Assembly (NCBI RefSeq): GCF_014646695.1
Contig: NZ_BMNT01000002.1
Coordinates: 138,211-202,210, forward strand
Source of the DNA: Sphaerisporangium melleum
Lineage (GTDB): Bacteria > Actinomycetota > Actinomycetes > Streptosporangiales > Streptosporangiaceae
Length of the DNA stretch: 64,000 nt
Direction: 5' to 3'
A program made the position numbers and the translations under genes. Under the pieces are notes generated by a model that was not told the origin of the DNA, did not search any database, and was given only the letters and a program-made list of their open reading frames with translations. Positions 53,100 through 61,656 of the stretch are shown here, piece after piece; the stretch's first letter is position 1; the number at the start of each line of letters is the position of its first letter.

Positions 53100-53867
53100 T
53101 CAGTCCAGACGGCGGGACGCCAGGATGCTGACCAGGTGCAGGACGGTCTGCAGCACGGCGAACACGACGCAGGCGATGGTGAGCACCTGGGTGGCGGTCT
53201 GGCCGCCGGCGATCGCGTCCCAGAGGGCGGCGAGCACCGCGATGATCGACAGCTCCACGGCCTGGATGACCCGGTGGAAGCGCAGCGCCGCCACGATCTT
53301 GCGTGCCGCGCCCAGGCGCCGCGAACGGAAGTGCTCGGCCGCGGCCTCCGTCGTGGCCACCAGCCCGGAACGGGCCCGGGCGACGTCCACCAGGTCGGTC
53401 TCGGACTTGATCAGGATCGCGCCGAGGGCGGCGGCGAACCCGAGCACGGTGTACCAGTCGGGCAGCGTCTCGGAGGCCCGGAACCCCAGGCCGATGAGCA
53501 GCGCCGCCTCGGCGAAGTAGTGCCCCACCCGGTCGAGGTACACGCCGGTGATGGACGTGCGGTGCGTCCACCGGGCCAGCTCGCCGTCGGAGCAGTCGAG
53601 CAGCAGGTAGATCTGGATGAGCACGGCCGCGGCGACCGCCGCCCACAGGCCGGGCAGCGCGAGCACCACCCCGGCCAGCAGCCCGAAGAGGATCATCAGG
53701 CCGGTGACCTGGTTCGGCGAGATGGGCGTACGCGCCAGCGCCCACGTCACGTAGATCGAGAGCCTGCGCATGTAGAGCGCGCCCGCCCAGTGCTCGCCGG
53801 AGTTGCGCTCCATGGTGCTGTGCGGCTGGGCGACCGCGCGCAGCTCAATGACCGACGGCCCGGACAT
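53100..53867 (-). CDS. CDP-alcohol phosphatidyltransferase family protein
   Basis: 255 residues from ATG 53867 with GGAGGA upstream. Membrane enzyme that moves a phospho-alcohol from a CDP donor to a hydroxyl acceptor. The signature DxxDGxxARx8GxxxDxxxD is present as D91, D94, G95, A98, R99, G108, D112, but the last Asp is His116 (YLDRVGHYFAE). That Asp is the presumed base, so catalysis or specificity may differ. About five TM helices (LMILFGLLAGVVLALPGLWA, AAVLIQIYLLL and others). The start lies 23 bp inside the end of the dehydrogenase gene, so they are coupled. Confidence 0.88.
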   Translation of the reverse strand: MSGPSVIELRAVAQPHSTMERNSGEHWAGALYMRRLSIYVTWALARTPISPNQVTGLMILFGLLAGVVLALPGLWAAVAAAVLIQIYLLLDCSDGELARWTHRTSITGVYLDRVGHYFAEAALLIGLGFRASETLPDWYTVLGFAAALGAILIKSETDLVDVARARSGLVATTEAAAEHFRSRRLGAARKIVAALRFHRVIQAVELSIIAVLAALWDAIAGGQTATQVLTIACVVFAVLQTVLHLVSILASRRLD

Positions 53868-54903
53868 ATTCCTCCACCCGGTCGTGCACCTCGGTCTCGG
53901 ACAGACGCAGGTGCTCAAGGATCGTGTACCGCCCGGGGCGGGTGGACGGGGCCAGCATCACCGCTTCGGTGAACTGCTCGGCCGTCAGCCCGACGTCGTA
54001 CGGGGTCACCGGCAGGCCGTGACGGCGCAGGCAGCCGGTCACGAGCGACAGCCGGGGCGCGTCCTCCCGCAGGAAGAAGCAGAAGGCCGCTCCGATGCCG
54101 GCGAGCTCGCCGTGGTTGGAGGTGCCGGGAAAAAGCTGATCCACGGCATGCAGGATCTCATGATCTCCACCGCTGCTGGGACGTGACGAACCCGCCACGA
54201 CCATGCACATGCCGGACAGGATCAGCGCCTCGGCGAGGACGGTCAGGAACGCGTCCGACTCGATCGAGTCGGACCGGCCGAGAACGGCCTCGGCGCTGGT
54301 GCGCGACATGGACACGGCCAGGCCGTCGATCGGCTCCCCGCGCTCGACGTTGCCGAGCTGCCAGTCTTCGATCGCGGACAGGTTGCTGATCACGTCGCCC
54401 ACACCCGAGCGCACCAGCTGCGACGGCGCCCCGTGGACGAAGTCCAGGTCGACGAGGATCGCGAGCGGCATCGGCACCCCGAACGAGCCCTTGCCGCCCT
54501 CGTGCTCCAGGGAGGAGACCGGGGAGCAGATGCCGTCGTGGGAGAGGTTGGTGGCCACGGCCACCATGGGGATGCCGGCGAGCGAGGCGGCGTACTTGGT
54601 CACGTCGATCGTCTTGCCGCCGCCGATGCCGACCACGGCCTCGTACGCGCCCTTGCGCAGGTCGGCGCCGAGTGCGACCGCGGCGTCCACCGACCCGTCG
54701 GGGACCCGGAAGACCTCGGCGTCGACCAGCGTCGGCGCGATCAGGCCGCTGATCGCGTCACCCTGCCCGGCGCCGACCGCGACCGCGACCCGCCCGGAGG
54801 TGGCCACCCGGCTGTCGGCGAGCAGCGCGCCGAGCTGGGCCACCGCGCCGCGGCGGACCTCGACGGTCAGCGGGGCGGTGAGCATTCGTGCTAGCAGCGG
54901 CAT
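53845..54903 (-). CDS. Glycerol-1-phosphate dehydrogenase-like (iron-containing alcohol dehydrogenase superfamily)
   Basis: 352 residues from ATG 54903, GGGAG upstream. NAD(P) site VVGIGGGKTIDVTKYAASLA (91-110), then VAVATNLSHDGICSPVSS, and metal histidines in GGDHEILHAVDQLFP and SNHGELAGIGAAF. Closest to the archaeal sn-glycerol-1-phosphate dehydrogenase / AraM group, which reduces dihydroxyacetone phosphate; EgsA of Bacillus is a bacterial example. Coupled to a CDP-alcohol phosphotransferase and next to a cytidylyltransferase, so it probably supplies a phospho-polyol. The stereochemistry (G1P versus G3P) cannot be read from sequence. Confidence 0.85.
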   Translation of the reverse strand: MPLLARMLTAPLTVEVRRGAVAQLGALLADSRVATSGRVAVAVGAGQGDAISGLIAPTLVDAEVFRVPDGSVDAAVALGADLRKGAYEAVVGIGGGKTIDVTKYAASLAGIPMVAVATNLSHDGICSPVSSLEHEGGKGSFGVPMPLAILVDLDFVHGAPSQLVRSGVGDVISNLSAIEDWQLGNVERGEPIDGLAVSMSRTSAEAVLGRSDSIESDAFLTVLAEALILSGMCMVVAGSSRPSSGGDHEILHAVDQLFPGTSNHGELAGIGAAFCFFLREDAPRLSLVTGCLRRHGLPVTPYDVGLTAEQFTEAVMLAPSTRPGRYTILEHLRLSETEVHDRVEEYVRAVGH

Positions 54904-55009
54904 GCGGTCTCCCGTAGCCCGTTCCGGGCGATCGTCCCGGGGCGGGATCGTCTCCCGGCCCGGGGTCTCGTCCCGGCGCGGACCGGCGTGCCCGCCGGCG
55001 CCGGCTCGG

Positions 55010-55744
55010 CTAGTAGGTGCACGCGATCTCCCGGGCTCTGGCGAGGTCGTCGTGGTTGTCCACTTCCACCCAGTCGACCTTGCCGATGGGCGCGACGGAG
55101 ATCTTCTCACCCCGGGCGACCATCTCGCCGTAGCCGTCCTCGTAGTACAGCTGGGGGTCGCGCTCGAAGGTGGCCTTCAGCGCGTCGGCCAGGCGCTCGG
55201 CCGCGCCGGGCCGGATCAGCGTGGCGCCGATGTACTCACCGTAGGCGTCCGCGGGATCCATCAGCTTGGTGATGCGGCGCAGGTGGCCGCCCTCGTCGAG
55301 GGTGACCTTCATCTCCTCGTCGGCGAGCTTCTTCACGTCGTCCACGGCGAGGAGGATGTCGCTGGTCTCCGGCGCGGAGAGCAGGGTGCGCTCGACCGAG
55401 ACGGGGTGCACGGTGTCGCCGTTCACCAGCAGCGCGCCCTGCGAGAAGTGGTCGCGCGCGCACCACAGGGAGTAGGCGTTGTTCCACTCCTCGGCCTTGT
55501 CGTTGTGCACGAGAGTGAGCTTCACGTCGTGCCGCCGCTCGAGATCGGCCTTGCGGTCGTGGACCGCCTGCGCCGCGTAGCCGACGATCACCACGACCTC
55601 CCGGAGGTCCACCGCCGCGAGGTTACGCAGAGCGATGTCCAGAATCGTGGTCTCCCCGTCGACCGGCACGAGCGCTTTCGGCAGCGTGTCGGTGTACGGC
55701 CGCAGGCGTCGTCCGGCCCCGGCGGCCAGCACCATTCCCAGCAA
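55010..55744 (-). CDS. LicC-like (phosphocholine-type) cytidylyltransferase
   Basis: 244 residues from TTG 55744, chosen for GAGGAG at a 6-nt spacing; no ATG/GTG gives that. Nucleotidyltransferase signature MVLAAGAGRRLRPYTDTLPK, then VVIVGYAAQAVHDRK, NNAYSLWCARDHF, LLVNGDTVHP (metal Asp), YGEYIGATLI and VDWVEVDNHDDLARA. This subgroup activates phosphocholine or other small phospho-alcohols as CDP compounds. In context it most likely makes a CDP-polyol from the product of the dehydrogenase gene 106 bp downstream. Confidence 0.87.
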   Translation of the reverse strand: MLGMVLAAGAGRRLRPYTDTLPKALVPVDGETTILDIALRNLAAVDLREVVVIVGYAAQAVHDRKADLERRHDVKLTLVHNDKAEEWNNAYSLWCARDHFSQGALLVNGDTVHPVSVERTLLSAPETSDILLAVDDVKKLADEEMKVTLDEGGHLRRITKLMDPADAYGEYIGATLIRPGAAERLADALKATFERDPQLYYEDGYGEMVARGEKISVAPIGKVDWVEVDNHDDLARAREIACTY

Positions 55745-55885
55745 CGTGCACTCCTCAGTCAAGCCAGAATCCGTAGGCCAAAGGTTAGTTGCCTGGGAGC
55801 CGTGATCGTGTAATCGCCGGTTCACCTATTCCGTTCCCCGACCAAACGTTGGCAATGGCGGTGCGTGGCGCCCCGCGTGTCCCGC

Positions 55886-56515
55886 TCAGTCCTGGGCGCC
55901 GAGGTCGGCCGCCTCGACGCCCGATCTGGGCGCGGCCATCCAGCAGGTGACGCTCTCCCAGCAGAACAGCCCGGCCAGGTAGACCGCCATGAGCGCGAAC
56001 ACCGGCGTGACGATGCCGAGCAACGCGCCGAGGGCCACCAGCAGCATGCGGCCCTCCCAGCCCAGACCGGCCGAGGCCAGCCAGGGCGGCGGGTAGACGT
56101 GCTGACGGTAGCGGTAGACGACGTCGTAGTGGTGGAACAGGATCGCGCCGAGCAGGGCGTACACCAGCACCCTGGGCACCCCCCAGGCGAAGCCCACGGA
56201 GGCCACGAAGCCGTACTCGGTGAGGCGCAGGATCGGCGGCACCAGCCAGTCGAGCCGTCCGTCGTGCGGGTGCGAACTGCCCGGCCCGGCCAGCATCAGC
56301 GCGACGGCGGGTGCGAAGACGGCGGGCCCGTCGGCGCCCGCCACGCCGAGCAGGAGCATCACCCCGGTCACGAACGCCCCGGCCAGCGCGGGCGGCAGCG
56401 GTGGGAGCTGGCCCGCGACCAGCAGGCCCATGCCGCGCGACAGGACCCCGTCGTCGCGGTAGGCGGCCACCGAACCGCGCGGCACCCGGGTCATGTGGAC
56501 CGTGGTCATGCTCAT
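55886..56515 (-). CDS. DUF5941 membrane protein
   Basis: 209 residues from ATG 56515 inside the stop of the upstream gene (ATGA). Several TM helices. Conserved blocks: RDDGVLSRGMGLLVAGQLPP, GSSHPHDGRLDWLVPPILRL and LGAILFHHYDVVYRYRQHVY. As I recall, in many actinobacteria this region is fused to the C-terminus of a CDP-alcohol transferase; here it is a separate, coupled gene. Function unknown, but the family co-occurs with the CDP-alcohol enzymes, so it may be a partner subunit or scaffold. Confidence 0.8.
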   Translation of the reverse strand: MSMTTVHMTRVPRGSVAAYRDDGVLSRGMGLLVAGQLPPLPPALAGAFVTGVMLLLGVAGADGPAVFAPAVALMLAGPGSSHPHDGRLDWLVPPILRLTEYGFVASVGFAWGVPRVLVYALLGAILFHHYDVVYRYRQHVYPPPWLASAGLGWEGRMLLVALGALLGIVTPVFALMAVYLAGLFCWESVTCWMAAPRSGVEAADLGAQD

Positions 56516-58542
56516 AGGGACCTCGCGAAGCGGCCGGTCAGGGTGTACAGGGCGGCCAGGCCGCCCCACGCGAGGAGCGCGAGGAAGGTCACGCGCCCGT
56601 TGAACAGGGCCGCCGTCACCGCGATCAGCAGCATGCGCTCGCCGATCGGCAGCACGACGATCTTCTTCAGCCAGCGCGACGCGGTGTTGCGGTCGAGCCG
56701 CGCCGACAGGCGCACCACCAGGCCGCCGCCCCCGCGCCGCCGTGTCACCGCTGCTTCGCCCGCCGAGGCTCCCGCGCGCGGGGCCGGCAGGTCGAGCGAA
56801 CCGCCGTGCCCCGGGCGCTCCCAGATCGGGTCGATGCCCGCCGCGTCCGCCCGCGCGCCCGCGTACGAGAAGTCGATCATGTGGCGGATGGCCTGGAGCA
56901 GCATGGCCGCCACCGCCAGGGCCCAGATGCCCTCCGGACCGGTGACACCGCCTTCCGCGGCCCCGGCGTACCCCACCGCGAGCCCGACGTACACCACGTA
57001 CTCCTTGACCCGGTCGAAGGTGGCGTCCAGCCAGGCGCCGAGCGGCGAGAAGGCACGGGTGTAGCGGGCGAGCTGCCCGTCCACGCAGTCGAGCACGAAC
57101 GACAGGTAGAGCAGCACCGCGCCCACGAGCTGCGCGCGCCGCTGCCCGGCGGAGAAGGCCACCGCGGCCAGGCCCGCCAGCCCCACGGAAAGACCCGTCA
57201 CGGCGTTCGGCGTGAGCCCGGCACGCGCCGCCAGGCGTACCAGACGCCCCGACCAGGAGCTGACGAGGAAGGTCGCGGCGAAGCCGTCCTCGGACTTGAC
57301 GGCGGCGGCCAGCCGGGCGCGGTCTTCGTCCACCTCGGCGAGGTGGGCGATCGCGGCATCGGCCTCGCGCTGCCCGGTCACCCTGGTGCAGTGCAGGAGC
57401 CCGAGGGGCACCGCCCGGACGGCCACCCCCACCCGGACCAGCCCGGCCAGCAGCAGCTCGGTCACCTCGGCCTCGCCGGCCGAGCCGAGGCGTCGGTCGC
57501 CCGCCAGGTTGGCGAGCTCCTCGGCCACCTCGGCGAAGCTCGCCAGGTCGGCCTGCGCCACGTGCAGCACGCCCTGGAATCGGGCGTTCGGCGCGGTCAC
57601 GGTGTGGAAGGAGTTGCCCGCGGCGACCACCCGCCCGCGCTCGGCGCGCACCGGCGCGCGGACGCCGCCCGCGCCGTGCCCGGGCTCGGCGGCGATCAGG
57701 ACCGCGGTGCCGCGCGCGGGGTCGTCGAGCAGCAGGGCCAGCGCCTCGGTGTGCGCCACCAGGTCGCCGGGCAGCACGGCCACCGGCCCTTCGCCGGCCC
57801 GGGCCGCGGCGGCCACCGCCCGCAGGTCACCGGGCAGCCCGGAGCTGCGCACCCGGTCGGGACGGGGCAGGCCGGGCAACGACTCCTCCCCGCCCAGCAG
57901 GCCGGGAAGGGACTCAAGGGACTCATCCGGTCTCGCGGCGGCCACGCCGTCAGAACCGCCGGGAGCATCGGGCGCGAGGAGGCCGGGTACGGAGATGTCC
58001 GGCTCGCTGAGGCCCGACGCGGAGATGTCCGTGCCCGCGACCTCCCGGGCCAGGTCGTCCGGGAGAGGCGCGTCCGGCGGCGGACCGTCCGTACGCCGGA
58101 CGACTTCGGGTACGTCAGGGGTGAGGGTGTCCGGTGACGCAGTGCCCGTACGCGGGACGACGGCCTCGGGTGGTACGCCGGAAGGCGCCGCGACCTGCGC
58201 GGACTGCTCCGCGGAGTGTGCGGGCCATCGGGGGACGGGGACCGGCGGGGCGTTCCCCGCCGGTTGGGCGTGACCGGCCCGGGTCGCCAGCGCGGGGCTG
58301 AGCACGGCCCTGGTCACCACGTGCAGCCGCCCGGCCTCCAGCGTGACGAGCTGGTCGGCCAGCCGCTCGACGAGAGTGCCTTCCGCGCACTCCAGCCGGG
58401 TCTGCGGGGTCGTGGCGAGCACCACGGCGACGACCGGCGACGACCGCCTGCCAGGCGGCCGGCCCGGACGGCTCACGGCCCCCCGCGCGCCACTGCCGGC
58501 GCCCGGCGGCCGTTCGGGAGGCGGGTACGCGGATGCGGGCAA
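56512..58542 (-). CDS. Fusion of degenerate nucleotidyltransferase-like domain with CDP-alcohol phosphatidyltransferase
   Basis: 676 residues from TTG 58542, AAGGAG 8 nt upstream. The N-terminal 390 residues begin SSPVVAVVLATTPQTRLECA, laid out like a nucleotidyltransferase but without the GxGxRxxP signature; VAVLPGDLVAHTEALALLLD recalls its metal strand. A 130-residue low-complexity insert interrupts it. The C-terminal 250 residues are a membrane CDP-OH-P domain with an intact motif (D485, D488, G489, A492, R493, G502, D506, D510; DCVDGQLARYT). The layout mirrors inositol-phosphate cytidylyltransferase/DIPP synthase fusions of hyperthermophiles. Reaction not assigned. Confidence 0.8.
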   Translation of the reverse strand: MPASAYPPPERPPGAGSGARGAVSRPGRPPGRRSSPVVAVVLATTPQTRLECAEGTLVERLADQLVTLEAGRLHVVTRAVLSPALATRAGHAQPAGNAPPVPVPRWPAHSAEQSAQVAAPSGVPPEAVVPRTGTASPDTLTPDVPEVVRRTDGPPPDAPLPDDLAREVAGTDISASGLSEPDISVPGLLAPDAPGGSDGVAAARPDESLESLPGLLGGEESLPGLPRPDRVRSSGLPGDLRAVAAAARAGEGPVAVLPGDLVAHTEALALLLDDPARGTAVLIAAEPGHGAGGVRAPVRAERGRVVAAGNSFHTVTAPNARFQGVLHVAQADLASFAEVAEELANLAGDRRLGSAGEAEVTELLLAGLVRVGVAVRAVPLGLLHCTRVTGQREADAAIAHLAEVDEDRARLAAAVKSEDGFAATFLVSSWSGRLVRLAARAGLTPNAVTGLSVGLAGLAAVAFSAGQRRAQLVGAVLLYLSFVLDCVDGQLARYTRAFSPLGAWLDATFDRVKEYVVYVGLAVGYAGAAEGGVTGPEGIWALAVAAMLLQAIRHMIDFSYAGARADAAGIDPIWERPGHGGSLDLPAPRAGASAGEAAVTRRRGGGGLVVRLSARLDRNTASRWLKKIVVLPIGERMLLIAVTAALFNGRVTFLALLAWGGLAALYTLTGRFARSL

Positions 58543-58830
58543 ACCAGGGGCTCCTTCCGCGACCGGGGATCGTCCACCCCGCAAAGTAACCGAGCCGTCA
58601 CGGCCCTTGCAATCCCATCGGCCCGGTTCTCTGGCGCGCCGCAGGTCACGCTCCCCGGAACGCCGCCGCGAAGCCGGAGCGCCGGGCACGGAACGTGACG
58701 GATGACCACCGGGCGCGATCGGCCGCGGCAGGAGCCGGCACGGGGAGTGGAGACGGCGTCGGCCGCGGGTAGGGGTGGGTGAGGTCAGTAAGGTCTGCGG
58801 TGGAACCAGGAGCAGGAGGAAGTCGTCACC
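58543..58830. other. Divergent promoter region between fusion gene and TarI-SDR gene
   Basis: 288 bp without a gene. It must hold promoters for both directions. TACTTT on the minus strand (near 58580) is a possible -10 for the fusion operon. AGGAGGA at 58814-58820 is the ribosome site of the plus-strand gene. Confidence 0.4.
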
Positions 58831-60357
58831 TTGGCCGCACAGGAACCACGCCTGCGGACCGTCGGAGTGGTGCTCGCCGGCGGCGTCGGGCAGCGCGTCG
58901 GGCTCGGCACGCCCAAGCAGCTCATCGAGATCGCCGGTCGCACCATCCTCGAACACACGCTGTCCGTATTCGAGAGCGCGCCCGAGATCGACGAGATCGT
59001 CGTACTGATGGCACCCGGCCACGTCGCCGAGGCCGAGCGGGTGGTCCGGCGTGGCGGCTTCCGCAAGGTGACCAAGGTCGTGGCGGGCGGGGCGAGCCGT
59101 CCGGAGTCCACCTGGCGCGCGCTCCAGGCGCTCGGCCAAGGCGACTGCGACGTCCTGCTGCACGACGCGGTGCGCCCGCTGGTGGAGCCGCGCATCATCT
59201 CCGAGTGCGTCGAGGCGCTGCGGACGCACCGGGCGGTGGGGGTCGCCATCCCCTCCTCCGACACGATGGTGGTCGCCGTCCCGGGCCCGGATCGGGAGAC
59301 CATCGGCGCGGCCCCCGACCGGTCGCTGCTGCGGCGCAGCCAGACCCCGCAGTGCTTCCGGCTCTCGGTGATCCGCGAGGCGTACGAGAGGGCCTTCGCC
59401 GACCCGGAGTTCGAGAAGCGGCCGGCCACCGACGACTGCGGCGTCGTCCTGCGGTACCTCCCCGAGGTCCCCATCTGCATCGTGCCGGGCAGCGAGCACA
59501 ATCTGAAGGTCACCCACCCGGTGGACCTGCACATCGCCGAGAGGCTCTTCCAGCTCGCCGCCGACGCCGTGGCAGAGCCGCAGGACCCGGCCGCGTACCG
59601 CGAGGCGTTGACGGGGAGCACGGTGGTCGTCTTCGGCGGCGAGCACGGCGCCGGCGTCGCGGAACTCGCGGCCGGGTACGGCGCCGCCGTGCACGCGTTC
59701 GCGGGCGGGCCGGGCGGCGTCCGCGTGACGGACCCGCTCGCGGTCGCCGAGGCCCTCGACCGGGCGGCCAAGGAGAGCGGCCGCATCGACCATGTGGTGT
59801 ACGCCGCCGAGGTGTCCTACCTGGGCGGGCTGAGCGAGGCCGACGACGCCGCCGTCGCGGAGACGGTCGCGGCCGGTCACCTGGGCGCGGTCACCGTCGC
59901 CCGCGCGGCCCTGCGCCACCTCCGCGAATCCGGTGGCCACCTCCTGCTGACCATCTCCCCGGCCGGGTACGCGCGCCCCGGCGCGGCACGGCCACACGTC
60001 CCATCCGGCGACCTGTCCGGCTCACGGTCCGGCGGACAGGCGGGCCCCGCGTCCGGCGACCCGTCAGGCTCACGGTCCGGCGGACAGGCGGGCCCCGCGT
60101 CCGGTAGCGGGGATCAGGCGGGCTCCAGCCTGTACGCCTCGGCCCGCGCCGCCGTGGCCGCCCTCGCCCGCGCGCTCGCGGACGAGTGGGCCGAGTACGG
60201 AGTGCGGGTCGACTGCGTGACCGCCGGCGACACCACTCCCGTACGCCCGCCCCTCTCCGGCCGCTCCCCCGCCGACGCGCCCCCGCGCACCCTCGCGCAG
60301 GCCGCCATCGGCCTGCTCGCCTCCCCCGGGACCGGCCGCGTCATAGAGACCCACTGA
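58831..60357 (+). CDS. Bifunctional cytidylyltransferase (IspD/TarI-like) - SDR reductase-like fusion
   Basis: 508 residues from TTG 58831, AGGAGGA 10 nt upstream. Residues 1-240: IspD/TarI fold with VVLAGGVGQRVGLGTPKQLI, LLHDAVRPLVEPR, RSQTPQCFRLSVI and EKRPATDDCGVVL. Residues 260-508: SDR-like Rossmann domain (STVVVFGGEHGAGVAELAAG, RIDHVVYAAEVSYLGGL). The same order as Haemophilus Bcs1, which makes CDP-ribitol from ribulose-5-P. The reductase part is odd: the YxxxK pair reads Y435-ASA-R439, and a 16-residue unit is tandemly duplicated at 60007-60102. It may supply CDP-ribitol or a related polyol, or only cytidylyl transfer. Confidence 0.83.
   Translation: MAAQEPRLRTVGVVLAGGVGQRVGLGTPKQLIEIAGRTILEHTLSVFESAPEIDEIVVLMAPGHVAEAERVVRRGGFRKVTKVVAGGASRPESTWRALQALGQGDCDVLLHDAVRPLVEPRIISECVEALRTHRAVGVAIPSSDTMVVAVPGPDRETIGAAPDRSLLRRSQTPQCFRLSVIREAYERAFADPEFEKRPATDDCGVVLRYLPEVPICIVPGSEHNLKVTHPVDLHIAERLFQLAADAVAEPQDPAAYREALTGSTVVVFGGEHGAGVAELAAGYGAAVHAFAGGPGGVRVTDPLAVAEALDRAAKESGRIDHVVYAAEVSYLGGLSEADDAAVAETVAAGHLGAVTVARAALRHLRESGGHLLLTISPAGYARPGAARPHVPSGDLSGSRSGGQAGPASGDPSGSRSGGQAGPASGSGDQAGSSLYASARAAVAALARALADEWAEYGVRVDCVTAGDTTPVRPPLSGRSPADAPPRTLAQAAIGLLASPGTGRVIETH
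60007..60102 (+). repeat. Two 48-bp tandem repeats in the SDR-like domain
   Basis: Copy 1 60007-60054 and copy 2 60055-60102, differing at only a few bases. Each encodes a 16-residue unit, GDxSGSRSGGQAGPAS, just before the active-site Tyr region. The near identity points to a recent duplication. Confidence 0.88.
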
Positions 60358-60454
60358 CCCCGCCGCACGCGACGGCGCCGGGGAAAGACACTCGCTGCTA
60401 GATCATTCGCGCGCCATACCGCGCGTTCGATCTTGCACCTGCGGGGAGGAAGCG

Positions 60455-60486
60455 CCCGGCCCGGCCCGGTGGTGGGCCGGGCCGGG
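60455..60486. terminator. GC-rich hairpin between convergent genes
   Basis: Perfect 13-bp arms CCCGGCCCGGCCC and GGGCCGGGCCGGG around GGTGGT, no T tract, in the 141-bp gap between the TarI-SDR and GT2 stops. Likely a bidirectional terminator. Confidence 0.6.
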
Positions 60487-60498
60487 AGAGGCTTGTGG

Positions 60499-61554
60499 TC
60501 AGGCGGGTGGGGTGGGGGTGCTCGGGGTGGTGTGGGCGGGGCGGGGAGCCTTGCTGAGGCCGGGCGGGCTGGTGAGGAAGCCCCAGCCCCACGACAGGTG
60601 CATGGTGGCGTACACCAGCGGCAGCCGGGCCAGCGCGGCGGTGGGCAGACCGCGGCCGGTGGCGAGCGAGCCGGCGAGGATGGCGGCGAGGTAGGCGCCG
60701 GGGATCAGCAGGCCGGGCCAGTAGAACGGCGAGATGAGCACCCCGAGCAGCATCGCCGCCACCGCGAGCGGCGGCGCGAGGTAGCGCAGGTTGATGGTGC
60801 CCTCGTGGGTGCGCGCCACGACCCTGCGCCAGCGCCCGTAGTGGAAGTACTGCTTGGCCAGCGCGCGGACGTTGGGCCGGGGCCGGTAGGAGACGCGCAT
60901 GCGCGGCTGGAACCACACCAGGCCGCCGGTCTCGCGGATGCGGTGGTTCATCTCCCAGTCCTGCGCGCGCTGGAAGTGCTCGTCGTAGCCGCCGACGCGC
61001 TCCAGCGCCTCGCGCCGGAAGACGCCGAGGTAGACGGTGTCGGCCGGGCCGGCCTGCCCGCCGGTGTGGAAGCGCGCGTTGCCCACGCCGATCTTGGAGG
61101 TCATGGCGCGGGCCACGGCCTGCTCGAACGGCGTGACGCCCTCGGCGGCCATGATGCCGCCCACGTTGTCGGCGCCGGTGCTCTCCAGCGTCTCGACGGC
61201 GACCCGCAGGTAGTCCTCCGGGAGCATGGCGTGCCCGTCGACGCGGGCGATGATCCCGTTGCGGGACGCACCGATCGCGGCGTTGAGCGCGTTCGGCGTG
61301 CGTCCGGTCGGGTTGGGCACGACCGTCACACGGGGGTCCTCGGCCGCGAGGGCGTCGGCGACCTCCTGGGTGCGGTCCTGGGACGGGCCGATGGCGAGGA
61401 CGACCTCGATGGGACCGTCGTAACGTTGGGCGAGGACCTGCCGGACGGCCTCACGCAGGTGCCGTTCTTCGTTGAGCACCGGCATGATGACCGAGATCGG
61501 CGGCCAGACGCGGGTGCTCTGGCCGGTCAGGGGCGAGTCGGGGAACTCCTTCAT
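60499..61554 (-). CDS. GT2 glycosyltransferase with C-terminal TM helices
   Basis: 351 residues from ATG 61554; GTG 61566 is also in frame. Motifs: ISVIMPVLNEERHLREAVRQ, VVLAIGPSQDRTQEVADALA, IARVDGHAMLPEDYLRVAVE (DxD-like DGH), VGGIMAAEGVTPFEQAVARA, DEHFQRAQDWEMNHRIRETG (ED/QRxxW acceptor-site pattern). Three TM helices close the protein (LAVAAMLLGVLISPFYWP, LIPGAYLAAILAGSLA, LVYATMHLSWGWGFL). Similar enzymes extend lipid-linked glycans at the inner leaflet. TACAGT at 61575-61570 is a plausible -10 shared back-to-back with the LCP gene at 61657. Confidence 0.88.
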   Translation of the reverse strand: MKEFPDSPLTGQSTRVWPPISVIMPVLNEERHLREAVRQVLAQRYDGPIEVVLAIGPSQDRTQEVADALAAEDPRVTVVPNPTGRTPNALNAAIGASRNGIIARVDGHAMLPEDYLRVAVETLESTGADNVGGIMAAEGVTPFEQAVARAMTSKIGVGNARFHTGGQAGPADTVYLGVFRREALERVGGYDEHFQRAQDWEMNHRIRETGGLVWFQPRMRVSYRPRPNVRALAKQYFHYGRWRRVVARTHEGTINLRYLAPPLAVAAMLLGVLISPFYWPGLLIPGAYLAAILAGSLATGRGLPTAALARLPLVYATMHLSWGWGFLTSPPGLSKAPRPAHTTPSTPTPPA

Positions 61555-61656
61555 GGCGGCGCTCACGCTACTGTACGAGCGGGTGGGGACGGCAACCCAT
61601 CGGCCGGCGCACACGTCCCCACCGGTGGGCGTTCGACACGCGGAGGAGGCCGCCAG

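Noticed and set aside
58543-59997. N-terminal extension of the minus-strand fusion gene to 1161 residues
   Set aside because: The extension lies over the TarI-SDR gene in antisense and has shadow-frame composition; the TTG at 58542 has AAGGAG upstream.
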